64,000 nt of DNA from Sporosarcina highlanderae (GCF_030433715.1 NZ_JAROCC010000001.1:186001-250000), one strand, 5' to 3'. Positions 46,342 to 54,575 are shown, numbered from the stretch's first letter. Numbers and translations: made by a program. Notes: generated from the sequence alone by a model not told the origin.

Positions 46342-46872
46342 TCATAATTTGGGTGATTCAACACCTAAATCGATGTGTAATTTCGGCTCGCTTCGGTCCC
46401 ACATCTCTTTATTATGAGATGATAAGAAATCCGCCAAAATCTTTTTCGATTTGTCATCCATAAAATCGACAAGGATTTGCCGTTTCATTGACTTATCCAT
46501 TCGATTCACGTGATCGGCAAGCAATTTATAGCCTCTGCGTTTCTCTTTGTTAATAACCATTTCACAAGCAGTAACGCCGGCATAATAGGGTCCTTCTTCC
46601 TTGAAGTCAATTGTGACCCAGACGAGCCAGTATGGTTTGCCGCCTTCCGAATCCTCGCGGTTTGTTGTAAATTTGACACCACGCTCCGTGTCGCTGCGAG
46701 CATGCATCGCACCGATTTCGATGCGGGCTTCCCCTTCCTCGATGTCGACGATCACCGGTGAGACGTTTTCGAGTGACAATGATCCGATACCGAATCCTTT
46801 ATGTCCATCGGTTGGATCGTTTTTTATGATGGTAAATCCTATTTTCTGTTTTGGTTTCTGCTCATTCGTCAT
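46342..46872 (-). CDS. ywhD: YwhD family protein
   Basis: 176 residues, YwhD family, conserved in Bacilli with no known function. KIGFTIIKNDPTDGHKGFG at the start and HARSDTERGVKFTTNRED in the middle are recognisable. GGGAGGGG lies 8 nt before the ATG at 46872; the longer frame to 46947 would run into the divergent tautomerase gene. Divergent from ywhB with only a 68-nt gap. Confidence 0.85.
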   Translation of the reverse strand: MTNEQKPKQKIGFTIIKNDPTDGHKGFGIGSLSLENVSPVIVDIEEGEARIEIGAMHARSDTERGVKFTTNREDSEGGKPYWLVWVTIDFKEEGPYYAGVTACEMVINKEKRRGYKLLADHVNRMDKSMKRQILVDFMDDKSKKILADFLSSHNKEMWDRSEPKLHIDLGVESPKL

Positions 46873-46940
46873 TTCTATAACCCCTCCCATTCTGCTATTA
46901 TATACACTATACCCAAGTTTGGGCGAAAGGGGGAAATAGT

Positions 46941-47129
46941 ATGCCATATGTAACTGTGAAAATGTTAGAAGGCCGTACGGAGGAACAAAAGCGTGATCTT
47001 TGCGAAAAAGTGACGGCAGTTGTAGCTGAAACGACAGGCGTTGCCACTGAAAAGGTCGTTGTTTTCATCGAGGAAATGCCGAAGAACCATTATGCAATGG
47101 GTGGCAAACGGTTAAGCGATGTAGAATGA
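46941..47129 (+). CDS. ywhB: 4-oxalocrotonate tautomerase family protein
   Basis: 62 residues. After removal of the initiator Met, the N-terminal Pro (MPYVTVKMLEGRTEEQK) is the catalytic base of the tautomerase superfamily. An Arg at about position 11 fits substrate binding. Physiological substrate is unknown. Small size and place next to ywhD match B. subtilis YwhB. Followed by a strong terminator. Confidence 0.9.
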   Translation: MPYVTVKMLEGRTEEQKRDLCEKVTAVVAETTGVATEKVVVFIEEMPKNHYAMGGKRLSDVE

Positions 47130-47134
47130 TAGAA

Positions 47135-47169
47135 GCGATGCGAGAACTTGATTCTCACATCGTTTTTTT
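47135..47169 (+). terminator. Terminator after ywhB
   Basis: CGATGCGAGAA pairs with TTCTCACATCG (one mismatch), loop of about 5 nt, followed by seven T. Confidence 0.85.
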
Positions 47170-47186
47170 GTTGGTTTAACTCCAAT

Positions 47187-47213
47187 AAAAAAATCCCCTA
47201 ACAATAAGGGGAT
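47187..47213 (-). terminator. Terminator after ywgA
   Basis: ATCCCCT / AGGGGAT stem (47193-47199, 47207-47213), followed on the minus strand by TTTTTTTATTGG. Confidence 0.8.
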
Positions 47214-47219
47214 TCCATG

Positions 47220-47729
47220 TCACGAGACAGTCGAACACGTCGGGAGTTCTGCGATGAATGCAAAAGCGTCGTTCATTTCGTCTTCGCTGAAGTTTAATTT
47301 ATTTTTCACGATATGCACTTTGGCGATTTGTTCGTCCTTTGGCAGGTAATCGAAATAGAGCAAGGTGGAGACCAATTCAAGGAATCTTGAACTTTTCCCG
47401 TTGAGTCTGCTGAGGAGATCGCTTAATCTTGCATGCGGCGATTCCGCCATCTCGACGAAACGCTCCCCTTCTTCGGTCACATTGTAGCTATATTGGACGT
47501 AAGAGCCTTTATCTTCACAGCGCTCCGCCAAGAAGCCCATTTCACAAAGCTCCTCGACACGAAGCGTCAATTCCTCCGAATATGGTCCATACATATGCAA
47601 CTCATATTTTTCTGCGAAAGGGAAATCCATCTTTTTCGCGATGTAGATCATCTTTTGCAGTTTTTTCCGCCCATTCACTTCATTCGCCAACGCAATGAAT
47701 TGCACAATCTTGGCATGTTCTTGCAACAA
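47220..47729 (-). CDS. ywgA: YwgA family protein
   Basis: 169 residues. HAKIVQFIALANEVNGRKKLQKMIYIAK is a family-specific helix pair resembling a winged-helix or antitoxin-like fold; YGPYSEELTLRVEELCEMGF follows. Function is unknown. The start is TTG, the first of two adjacent TTG codons, matching the ML start of the family. It follows ywfO by 16 nt in the same direction, as in B. subtilis. Confidence 0.82.
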   Translation of the reverse strand: MLQEHAKIVQFIALANEVNGRKKLQKMIYIAKKMDFPFAEKYELHMYGPYSEELTLRVEELCEMGFLAERCEDKGSYVQYSYNVTEEGERFVEMAESPHARLSDLLSRLNGKSSRFLELVSTLLYFDYLPKDEQIAKVHIVKNKLNFSEDEMNDAFAFIAELPTCSTVS

Positions 47730-47745
47730 GCCACTCCACTCCTTC

Positions 47746-49044
47746 CTACCCTTTTAACATCCTTAAAATTTTATCGTACAAAGGATTTTCATCCCTTTTT
47801 GCAGCTAATAGATCCTCAGGAAAATAAATTTTATGGTCAGTTCTTCGTTTACCTGATATTGCATCGACGATTTCCGATGATCGGGAAAGCTCACGAAGCT
47901 CCCCGCTTGGCATCTGCAAGTAAATCGGCACGCGTTCATTCTCTTCGCCTGGTCGATAGAAATCATACGGCAAGTCCGAGGATGAATCAGTTACAAGGTA
48001 ATATTCCGGGTCAATCCCGGCTTCTTTGAATAACTTCTCAAGTTCGCCGATTTTACGGTATTCCGTCGCTGGATCGAATTCAGCGTATTGGAATAGACGG
48101 CGATTCAGGAAGCGATCGCATAGATCCGCCAAGACTTCATCTTTTTCATTGCGCCACCATTGGAAATAGGTCATCAGCACACCTTCATCCAACGATATGT
48201 ACTCCTTGAGTCCGAATGTCCGGTCAAAAAATGATGTGAATTGGACAGGCTCGTAAGTAAACTTGTAGCCGCTATTATGTAGATGTCTTGCGCGATGCAG
48301 AATTTTCATCAAAATGACTTCCGCACTTCGCGAAACCGGGTGGAAGTAGACTTGCCAATACATTTGGTAGCGGCTCATTATATAGTCTTCCACCGCGTGC
48401 ATTCCACTAAACTTGATAACGACCTGTTCCTCGGCTGGACGCATGACGCGCAAAATCCGTTCCATATCGAAATGGCCGTAAGAAACGCCAGTGTAATAGG
48501 CGTCCCGTTGCAAATAATCCATTCGATCCGCGTCAATTTGACTTGAAATGAGGCTGACGACAAGCTTGTCCGGATAAGTCTTTCCAATAACATCCGCAAT
48601 TTTTTGCGGAAAATCCGGAGAGACGCGGCGAAGCACTTTATTCACCTCAGTGTCCCCTGTCAGGATGTCCTGCGTGAATTTTTCATGGTCAAGCGCGAAT
48701 ACCTTCTCAAACGCATGGGAAAACGGGCCGTGTCCAAGGTCATGCAACAAGGCAGCGCAAAGAGTCAGCAAACGCTCTTCACCATTCCATTCTTTTTGTC
48801 CACTGAACCCATCATCAATGATTCGCCTAACAATTTCATAGACGCCAAGCGAGTGTTGAAAACGGCTGTGCTCAGCTCCATGGAAAACAAGATAGGTCGT
48901 CCCAAGCTGCCGGATCCTGCGAAGCCGCTGAAATTCGCGTGTGCCGATGACATCCCAGATGACTTTGTCGCGCACATGGATATACCGGTGGACCGGATCC
49001 TTGAATACTTTCTCTTCGAAAAGCTTTTCGTGTTTATAGTCCAC
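47746..49044 (-). CDS. ywfO: HD-domain phosphohydrolase YwfO
   Basis: 432 residues, dNTP triphosphohydrolase-like HD superfamily. HSRFQHSLGVYEI supplies the first His, LLHDLGHGPFSHAFEK is the HD signature, and SSQIDADRMDYLQRDAYYTG holds the last Asp. The B. subtilis homologue acts on several nucleotides including dNTPs. Start is GTG with GGAGGT about 10 nt upstream. Co-transcribed with ywgA. Confidence 0.9.
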   Translation of the reverse strand: MDYKHEKLFEEKVFKDPVHRYIHVRDKVIWDVIGTREFQRLRRIRQLGTTYLVFHGAEHSRFQHSLGVYEIVRRIIDDGFSGQKEWNGEERLLTLCAALLHDLGHGPFSHAFEKVFALDHEKFTQDILTGDTEVNKVLRRVSPDFPQKIADVIGKTYPDKLVVSLISSQIDADRMDYLQRDAYYTGVSYGHFDMERILRVMRPAEEQVVIKFSGMHAVEDYIMSRYQMYWQVYFHPVSRSAEVILMKILHRARHLHNSGYKFTYEPVQFTSFFDRTFGLKEYISLDEGVLMTYFQWWRNEKDEVLADLCDRFLNRRLFQYAEFDPATEYRKIGELEKLFKEAGIDPEYYLVTDSSSDLPYDFYRPGEENERVPIYLQMPSGELRELSRSSEIVDAISGKRRTDHKIYFPEDLLAAKRDENPLYDKILRMLKG

Positions 49045-49239
49045 TTATTCATCCACCTCCAACGATCCATTTTCTTAAGTATATCAAAAATCGATTAGGT
49101 GGAAGATGAGAAAAGGACGTTTTTTTAAGATTAACGTTATATTTTTTGGAAAGTGTTCCAGTTTGAATGAATAAAAGGATTCAACACTGTCCACACTGAC
49201 CGTAAGAAAGAGACTATGAACATGGTAGGAGGCAAGGAG

Positions 49240-49875
49240 ATGGTGAAAGTTAGACAGGATGCTTGGCTCGAGGAAAATGATATTTTATTAGCTGAGACGG
49301 TGTTGAAACACGTCAGGGAAGGTAGTACACAGCTAAGCGCTTTCGAAGAAGTGGGCGATGCCCTTAATAGGACCGCAGCCGCTTGCGGATTTAGATGGAA
49401 CGCAGTCGTTCGCCGCGATTACGAGAAAGAATTGGCTGAGGCGAAAAAGGAACGGAAACAGGCAATGCGAGTGTTGGGTGCAGATTTCAAGCGACGCAGC
49501 CAACAGCTATATAGCCCTTTGTCAGGGGATGAACAGGAAGAGCGGACACCTGTCCCACTTTCCGCATTATCGCTTGATACTGTCATTGCCTATTTGATCC
49601 GTTTACATCACAGCGGCGGAGGCGACTCTGAATCACTTAGATGGAAGCAGACTGCCAAAATCGCAAATGAGAAAGTTGAGTCTTTGCAAAAAGAGATTGA
49701 AAAGCTTCAATTGGAGAATAAAACCTTGCGAAACGATTACGAACAGTTTGTGCAGATTATGAACCGTGCCCGTAGACTCGTTACGTTGGATGATGAATCC
49801 GAGCGCACAGCTCCGGTGTTTACGATGGAGCGTAACGGCAATCTCGTATCAAAAGAACCGCCGATCAATCATTGA
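49240..49875 (+). CDS. rsfA: RsfA-family prespore transcription factor
   Basis: 211 residues. The N-terminal ~60 residues form a Myb/SANT-like DNA-binding domain (VKVRQDAWLEENDILLAETVL, FEEVGDALNRTAAACGFRWN). The C-terminal part has a coiled coil (NEKVESLQKEIEKLQLENKT) with heptads. RsfA is a sigma-F-dependent forespore regulator in B. subtilis. GGAGG at 7 nt fixes the start at 49240 rather than 49216. Overall shorter than B. subtilis RsfA. The transcription terminator overlaps its last codons. Confidence 0.9.
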   Translation: MVKVRQDAWLEENDILLAETVLKHVREGSTQLSAFEEVGDALNRTAAACGFRWNAVVRRDYEKELAEAKKERKQAMRVLGADFKRRSQQLYSPLSGDEQEERTPVPLSALSLDTVIAYLIRLHHSGGGDSESLRWKQTAKIANEKVESLQKEIEKLQLENKTLRNDYEQFVQIMNRARRLVTLDDESERTAPVFTMERNGNLVSKEPPINH

Positions 49876-49890
49876 TCTGGCGGTTTTTTG
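49856..49890 (+). terminator. Terminator overlapping the end of rsfA
   Basis: AACCGCC-ATCAAT pairs with ATTGAT-GGCGGTT, followed by TTTTTTG. The stem begins before the rsfA stop codon (49873-49875). Confidence 0.85.
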
Positions 49891-49900
49891 TTTTGGGGAG

Positions 49901-50040
49901 CGGCGTTTATGCGTGATTGTGTGAGTTTATGCTTGCTTTCGCGAGTTTATGCGTGATTCTGCGGGTTTATGCGTGTCTGGCGCGATTTATGCGTGATTCT
50001 GAGCGTTTATGCGTTTTTAGCATGATTTATGCGTTTTTAG
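49901..50040 (+). repeat. 20-nt period repeat array, TTTATGCG family, copy 3
   Basis: TTTATGC(G/T) cores with their A at 49909, 49929, 49949, 49969, 49989, 50009 and 50029: seven units at exactly 20 nt. Convergent gap between rsfA and lipL. The last unit supplies the lipL stop codon. Confidence 0.93.
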
Positions 50041-50870
50041 CCTCTTGCAAGCATTTTTTGATTCCGTTCGACGACGCGGTTCAAGTAGAACAGATAGAGT
50101 TCCATTTCTTCAGGTGTGAGACCGGTCATTTGGACTTCTTCTGTTGAAAGTGCCCGCAGTAGTAATTGGACGCGGATGTTGACGTCGCTAACTGTAATCG
50201 GTTCACCTATTAGTTCTGATAGTGAAGCCATCACTTCGGGACGGATCGTCGGATAGGCGAATTTCGTCTGCTCCCCTTGCAAACCTTTTTCGTATAACTC
50301 GCGGATGAGTTCCGCACGTTCGGCACCGCTGCCTTCAACGCATAAGTACACTTGGATCGCAACACCTTGCCGTAGCCTTCTTTGAGATATCCCCGCGAAC
50401 TTGCGACCGCCGATGCTTAAGTCATACGTGCCTGGACAGTAGGAACCGACAATTTCATAGGCTTCTATTTGCTCCGCTACTTCCGGAAACAGCATGCGAA
50501 CAAAGGTGAGCATTGATTCATAACCTTCCGGAATATCGATGGAACCGTCCTGCTCGGATAGAATGATTGAAATATTGAGCACACCTTCGTCAAGAACGAC
50601 AGCAAGTCCGCCGGAATTCCGGACAATTGATTTATAGCCTGTATCGTGTAACGCCGGTAATGCTTCTTCAATATGCGGCAATCGGTGGTCCTGGATGCCT
50701 AAGACAATTGTGTCGTTGTGCACCCATGTACGGACGGTCGGCACGGTCATTTTCTGGCCGACAAGATGGCAGAGCGTGTCATCCATTGCGAAAGATTCAA
50801 GGGCGGAGCGATTTATTGCAATCATCGATTCGTCGATGAAGCGCCATTTAGGTAATTGTAAATTGAACAT
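50037..50870 (-). CDS. lipL: Octanoyl-[GcvH]:protein N-octanoyltransferase
   Basis: 277 residues, LplA/LipB superfamily. VRNSGGLAVVLDEGVLNISII is the lipoate-ligase-like core. GSYCPGTYDLSIGGRKFAGISQRR contains the Cys nucleophile and the conserved Lys. LipL moves octanoyl groups from GcvH to the E2 subunits of dehydrogenases. Start at MFNLQLPKWRFID (50870) with GGGAGA upstream; the frame is open to 50933. Confidence 0.91.
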   Translation of the reverse strand: MFNLQLPKWRFIDESMIAINRSALESFAMDDTLCHLVGQKMTVPTVRTWVHNDTIVLGIQDHRLPHIEEALPALHDTGYKSIVRNSGGLAVVLDEGVLNISIILSEQDGSIDIPEGYESMLTFVRMLFPEVAEQIEAYEIVGSYCPGTYDLSIGGRKFAGISQRRLRQGVAIQVYLCVEGSGAERAELIRELYEKGLQGEQTKFAYPTIRPEVMASLSELIGEPITVSDVNIRVQLLLRALSTEEVQMTGLTPEEMELYLFYLNRVVERNQKMLARG

Positions 50871-51055
50871 TTCATTATCTCCCGGTAGTTCGATCATTTT
50901 TTCCGCTATAAGCATACACCAGATCATGACCAAGGGACAGAGTTATTCACTTCTTGTCAATTATGTGAAGTCGACGGCTCTGAATGAGTTTTTGAATTTG
51001 TTATGTTAGACTATGGGTAGAAGTAAATCAACGTATAAAAGGAGTTTGAATTTAT

Positions 51056-51805
51056 ATGAACGAAGCAGCGATTACACTCGACGGATGGTATGTGTTACAT
51101 GATTTCCGCACGATGGATTGGGCATCTTGGAAGTTGATTTCGAAAGAGGAACGTCAGGAAGCGGTTGATGAATTCATCGCTTTTTTGGATAAATTACAAC
51201 AAGCCGATGATAATAAAACCGGCAGCCATGCATTTTACACAGTTGTTGGGCAGAAAGCCGATTTCATGTTGATGACGCTACGTCCAACGGTTGACGAATT
51301 GCAGGAGCTTGAGGCGGAATTCAATAAATTGACGATTGCGGACTATACGATTCCAGCGTATTCATATGTATCAGTTGTTGAGCTCTCCAATTATCTTGCT
51401 GGCGAGTCGACTGAGGATCCGTACCAGAATCCGTATGTGCGCGGCCGTTTGTACCCAGAGTTGCCACGCAGCCAGTATGTCTGCTTCTATCCGATGGACA
51501 AGAAGCGTGATGGCGAGGACAATTGGTATATGCTCAGCATGGATAAGCGTAAGGAATTGATGCGCAGCCATGGGATGATTGGACGCGGGTATGCTGGAAA
51601 AGTGAAGCAGATCATTTCCGGTTCTGTCGGTTTTGATGATTTCGAATGGGGCGTTACGCTGTTTTCGGATGATGTGCTTCAGTTCAAGAAGTTGGTCTAT
51701 GAGATGCGTTTTGATGAAGTGAGTGCGCGTTATGGCGTGTTCGGATCATTCTTTATCGGGACGATGTTGGACGGAGATAAGAAAGCTGCGTTTTTTAATA
51801 TTTGA
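51056..51805 (+). CDS. hemQ: Coproheme decarboxylase HemQ (YwfI)
   Basis: 249 residues, chlorite-dismutase-like fold. Makes heme b from coproheme in Gram-positive bacteria. [21 protein letters not shown] holds the catalytic Tyr, and [20 protein letters not shown] the proximal His. Length matches the family. AAAGGAG lies about 11 nt before the ATG. Stands alone with its own terminator. Confidence 0.95.
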   Translation: MNEAAITLDGWYVLHDFRTMDWASWKLISKEERQEAVDEFIAFLDKLQQADDNKTGSHAFYTVVGQKADFMLMTLRPTVDELQELEAEFNKLTIADYTIPAYSYVSVVELSNYLAGESTEDPYQNPYVRGRLYPELPRSQYVCFYPMDKKRDGEDNWYMLSMDKRKELMRSHGMIGRGYAGKVKQIISGSVGFDDFEWGVTLFSDDVLQFKKLVYEMRFDEVSARYGVFGSFFIGTMLDGDKKAAFFNI

Positions 51806-51812
51806 TTAAAGT

Positions 51813-51846
51813 AAGGGAGCCCGCTTAGTATGGGGCTCCCTTTTAT
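51813..51846 (+). terminator. Terminator after hemQ
   Basis: AAGGGAGCCC / GGGCTCCCTT perfect 10-bp stem (51813-51822, 51833-51842) followed by TTTTATAAT. Confidence 0.85.
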
Positions 51847-51849
51847 AAT

Positions 51850-51870
51850 GTTGATTTCCGCTTCAATCAA
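51850..51870. repeat. Remnant of the GTTGATT palindromic repeat
   Basis: GTTGATTTCCGCT followed at once by TCAATCAA. These are the two ends of the 129-nt element at 13142-13270 with the middle missing. Confidence 0.55.
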
Positions 51871-51900
51871 AGGAAATTACTATACATAGGTTACGAAAAA

Positions 51901-52010
51901 TCCATAAATCGTCATAAACACGCATAAATCTGCTTAAAAGCTCATAAATCCTTACAAACACGCATAATTACATCGAAAAGTCCATAAATGCTCACAATCA
52001 CGCATAAACT
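51901..52010 (-). repeat. 20-nt period repeat array, TTTATGCG family, copy 4 (inverted)
   Basis: CGCATAAA-type cores end with their T at 51905, 51925, 51945, 51965, 51985 and 52005. Weaker half-units lie 10 nt out of step (GTCATAAACA at 51911, CTCACAATCA at 51991). The family core is on the minus strand here, with 20-nt spacing and a visible 10-nt sub-period. Occupies most of the hemQ-gerQ gap; the rest of that gap (52011-52130) shows no other gene. Confidence 0.9.
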
Positions 52011-52130
52011 ACGCTATTTACAGCGCAGCCTCCGATTTCAATATAATCCTCTTTCTGTGGAAGGGATTGGAAAGTTTATTGGTCATGATTGAAAGTTGTG
52101 AAGCATATGGTTTACCGAGGGGGTTATGCT

Positions 52131-52190
52131 GTGGCAGTAATAAACTACACAGTCCACATGTTTAATCCGATTTTAAAATTGAAAGGATGA
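52131..52190 (+). CDS. Possible 19-codon leader peptide before gerQ
   Basis: GAGGGGG lies 7 nt before a GTG that opens a frame of 19 codons (MAVINYTVHMFNPILKLKG). Its stop codon is 4 nt before the gerQ ATG and overlaps the gerQ ribosome binding region (AAAGGATGA). The strong ribosome binding site and tight coupling suggest translation. Function unknown; it may be chance. Confidence 0.35.
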   Translation: MAVINYTVHMFNPILKLKG

Positions 52191-52194
52191 AAAA

Positions 52195-52593
52195 ATGGTC
52201 CAATATTACTTGAATCCCGGATTTCAGCAACAATTTCCACAGTTTCAGCCACAGTTTCAACCGCAGTTTCAACAGCCGAGTCAAATGCCCGGAATTCCAC
52301 CGCAGGTGACACTACCAAACAATGGAAGGCCGCCTTTTGTCGAGCAATCGTATATAGAGAACATTCTTCGGCTGAATAGAGGCAAGCCTGGCATTTTTCA
52401 CTTCTCGTTCGAACATGCAATCGAAGCGGGAAAAAATACTTTGGCAATCCCTGGAGTTGTTGAAGCGGCCGGGCGTGATCACGTAATATTGAGCACAGCG
52501 AGCGGCAAACGCTATTTGATGCCAATGATTTATTTTGACTATGCGGAGTTTAATGAAGAACTGAACTACTTTAATCAACAGCTTACTCAATGA
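52195..52593 (+). CDS. gerQ: Spore coat protein GerQ
   Basis: 132 residues. N-terminal Gln/Pro/Phe-rich segment (FQQQFPQFQPQFQPQFQQ, residues ~10-28) with a four-residue repeat, followed by the conserved C-terminal domain (FVEQSYIENILRLNRGKPG and HVILSTASGKRYLMPMIYFDY). GerQ is a coat protein needed for germination through CwlJ and is cross-linked by transglutaminase in B. subtilis. The usual upstream partner cwlJ is not present here. AAAGGATG serves as ribosome binding site. Confidence 0.92.
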   Translation: MVQYYLNPGFQQQFPQFQPQFQPQFQQPSQMPGIPPQVTLPNNGRPPFVEQSYIENILRLNRGKPGIFHFSFEHAIEAGKNTLAIPGVVEAAGRDHVILSTASGKRYLMPMIYFDYAEFNEELNYFNQQLTQ

Positions 52594-52638
52594 AAAAAGG
52601 TCTTCCCCTGCCTATTTAGGCAATGGAAGACTTCTTTT
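52593..52638. terminator. Bidirectional terminator between gerQ and the membrane protein gene
   Basis: GTCTTCC...TGCC pairs with GGCA...GGAAGAC, flanked by AAAAAA on the left and TTCTTTT on the right. The stop codon of the minus-strand gene lies inside the loop. Confidence 0.85.
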
Positions 52639-53673
52639 ATTTTCAAGCATATGTTGGAAGATTTCCGGTTCATCAACACGTATTGCGGCCGCATTAACTT
52701 CCTTTTCAAATCCAAGGATTAGAGTAGCCTTCAAAGGTTTATTGAAATGGATGATGCAATGCGGCTTTGCCTCTTCAAAATCACGAGCGATGAACTCGAT
52801 CAATCCCTTTGATTTCAAATTAAAGTGTTCCGCATCGGGTCCCCAATCGATTTTTTGAATGGTTTCATAGGGAATTTCCATGCGTTTCCCAAGACTAAGG
52901 GATACTTGCATATGATTTTCATTCATTTTTAACGGATTAAGGCGGACAACTTGAATATCCGCAATGAAGTAAAGGATTGTGTAAATATTTATGATGAGTA
53001 GGACGATGGATAAAATTATCGATTTTTCATGGAGCCACCAATGGATGCCAATTGTCTCGATTGCGATAGCGTGGATGAGCATGATATTAAATGCAAGCAG
53101 ACTTGTTTTTTGATGTAATGTAAACAGGTTTTCTCCTACAGGAGGTTTCCGTTTCCAAGTGGCGAATGCGTAATAAAACATGAGTGATTCTGCCGCCACA
53201 ATTGTAATCAGCGGATGGGATGAAACCTTTTCTTTCACGAGTGTGGGAAATGCGAATAGACTGCCGGTTTGATGCTTCTTTATTTCTTTAATTATCCCCG
53301 GTAGATGTTTGACTAACAGGAAAACCAGCCCGATTTCAGCAAGTATGATCAGTCCTTCGACTCCGATTGCTGCGTATGGGACGAATTTGAACGGCTCAAA
53401 ATAGTCGGCCGGGATAATGAATTTCGCAGCGATTAGCCCCATTACCATGAATGTGATAAATCGCTTCAAGCTGAAACCTTTCTTTTTTGTTAGCGCTAAA
53501 ATGAGCAGCGGCGCAACGATGGCGAGGTCCAGTAGCGAGCCGATGACGACGGCACGTGCGTTCTCCGGTACAGGGATTGCAGGCAGCCGATAGACAAAAT
53601 AGTTGCTGACAAGGACTACAAGCAAGGGTCCAGCAAATAGGCCTTGTTTTGAACGTGAACGGGTTAAGACCAT
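52612..53673 (-). CDS. Integral membrane protein with C-terminal PH-like domain, unknown
   Basis: 353 residues. Seven or eight hydrophobic helices (residues ~10-245, for example LFAGPLLVVLVSNYFVY and SIVLLIINIYTILYFIA). They are followed by a ~100-residue soluble domain (VSLSLGKRMEIPYETIQKID, GLIEFIARDFEEAKPHCIIH) that looks like the PH-like domains of bacterial membrane proteins. I do not recognise a named family. It occupies the place where B. subtilis has ywdJ, but does not resemble that permease. AAGGGGG lies 7 nt before the ATG at 53673. Confidence 0.75.
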   Translation of the reverse strand: MVLTRSRSKQGLFAGPLLVVLVSNYFVYRLPAIPVPENARAVVIGSLLDLAIVAPLLILALTKKKGFSLKRFITFMVMGLIAAKFIIPADYFEPFKFVPYAAIGVEGLIILAEIGLVFLLVKHLPGIIKEIKKHQTGSLFAFPTLVKEKVSSHPLITIVAAESLMFYYAFATWKRKPPVGENLFTLHQKTSLLAFNIMLIHAIAIETIGIHWWLHEKSIILSIVLLIINIYTILYFIADIQVVRLNPLKMNENHMQVSLSLGKRMEIPYETIQKIDWGPDAEHFNLKSKGLIEFIARDFEEAKPHCIIHFNKPLKATLILGFEKEVNAAAIRVDEPEIFQHMLENKRSLPLPK

Positions 53674-53761
53674 GTAATTTCCCCCTTTTCTATAGGATAT
53701 CAAAAATGGATGAGTGTATGCGGGAAGGTTTTGACAATTTATTGGAGATGGAGGATGGTTC

Positions 53762-54065
53762 TTGAGCGTGGAGGATCAACTTCATGAGTGCGGATTGCGA
53801 TTCTTGAGCGCGGGAACAGACTTCTTGAGCGCGGAGGGCGATTCTTGAGCGCGGGGACGGACTTCTTGAGCGCGGAGGGCGATTCTTGAGCGCGGATTGG
53901 GATTCTTGAGCGCGGGAACAGACTTCTTGAGCGCGGAGGGCGATTCTTGAGCGCGGGAACAGACTTCTAGAGCGCGGATTGGGATTCTTGAGCGCGGGGA
54001 CGGACTTCTTGAGCGCGGAGGGCGATTCTTGAGCGCGAGGATCAACTTCATGAGCGCGGAGGGCG
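53762..54065 (+). repeat. Alternating 20/21-nt repeat array, TTGAGCGCG family, copy 2 (15 units)
   Basis: Cores at 53762, 53784, 53804, 53825, 53845, 53866, 53886, 53906, 53927, 53947, 53968, 53988, 54009, 54029 and 54050. Steps are 20 or 21, mostly strictly alternating. Linkers alternate between GAGGGCGA/GATTGGGA and GGAACAGAC/GGGACGGAC types. Two units carry ATGAG and one carries TAGAG instead of TTGAG. Lies upstream of the membrane protein gene and downstream of ywdK. Confidence 0.93.
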
Positions 54066-54071
54066 ATTCAA

Positions 54072-54108
54072 CAAAAAACGGTTTGAAGAATTGATGCTCT
54101 TCAAACCG
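54072..54108 (-). terminator. Terminator after ywdK
   Basis: CGGTTTGAAGA / TCTTCAAACCG perfect 11-bp stem (54079-54089, 54098-54108), followed on the minus strand by TTTTTTG. Confidence 0.9.
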
Positions 54109-54126
54109 CTTCTTTTAAAAAAAATA

Positions 54127-54507
54127 TCATTTTCCGAACTTAAGAGTTGCAACTATTAACATGATCCAGCCGACGATGAATGCGACTCCGCCGATTGGGG
54201 TGATGGCGCCTAAAATGCCGATGCCGGATAGGCTAAGGATGTATAGACTGCCGGAGAAGATGATGATGCCAGCTAATAGCAAGAAGCCTGACCATGTGAG
54301 TTGAGTGGACGGGCCCAAAAGGGATGAGCTCATAAGGATGCCGACAATGAGAAGGCCGATTGCGTGAAACATTTGATACTGGACGGCTGTTTCCCAGACA
54401 GCTAAATAGTGTTCGGATAGTTTTTCTTTTAACGCATGTGCTCCGAATGCGCCCAATGCGACAGCAAGTGCCGCGTTAACCGCTCCAGCGATGATGAAAA
54501 ATGGCAT
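54127..54507 (-). CDS. ywdK: DUF423 membrane protein YwdK
   Basis: 126 residues with four membrane helices. [19 protein letters not shown] and [16 protein letters not shown] are the DUF423 signatures; [15 protein letters not shown] closes the protein. Function unknown. Ribosome binding site TAGGAAAA. Lies between gerQ and ywdI as in B. subtilis. Confidence 0.9.
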   Translation of the reverse strand: MPFFIIAGAVNAALAVALGAFGAHALKEKLSEHYLAVWETAVQYQMFHAIGLLIVGILMSSSLLGPSTQLTWSGFLLLAGIIIFSGSLYILSLSGIGILGAITPIGGVAFIVGWIMLIVATLKFGK

Positions 54508-54575
54508 ATTGTTTTCCTACTTTCTTCCGTAAAAATAATTGCTCCATCCCTAATCATAGCTGTTTTTGCTTTGAA

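Noticed and set aside
46143..46463. 106-residue plus-strand frame after pbpG
   Set aside because: Starts inside the pbpG terminator and overlaps ywhD antisense; no ribosome binding site or recognisable domain.
53782..54051. 89-residue minus-strand frame rich in Arg/Ser/Pro
   Set aside because: It is the read of the 20/21-nt repeat array; the dimer length (41) is not a multiple of three, so the peptide cycles through frames and there is no ribosome binding site.
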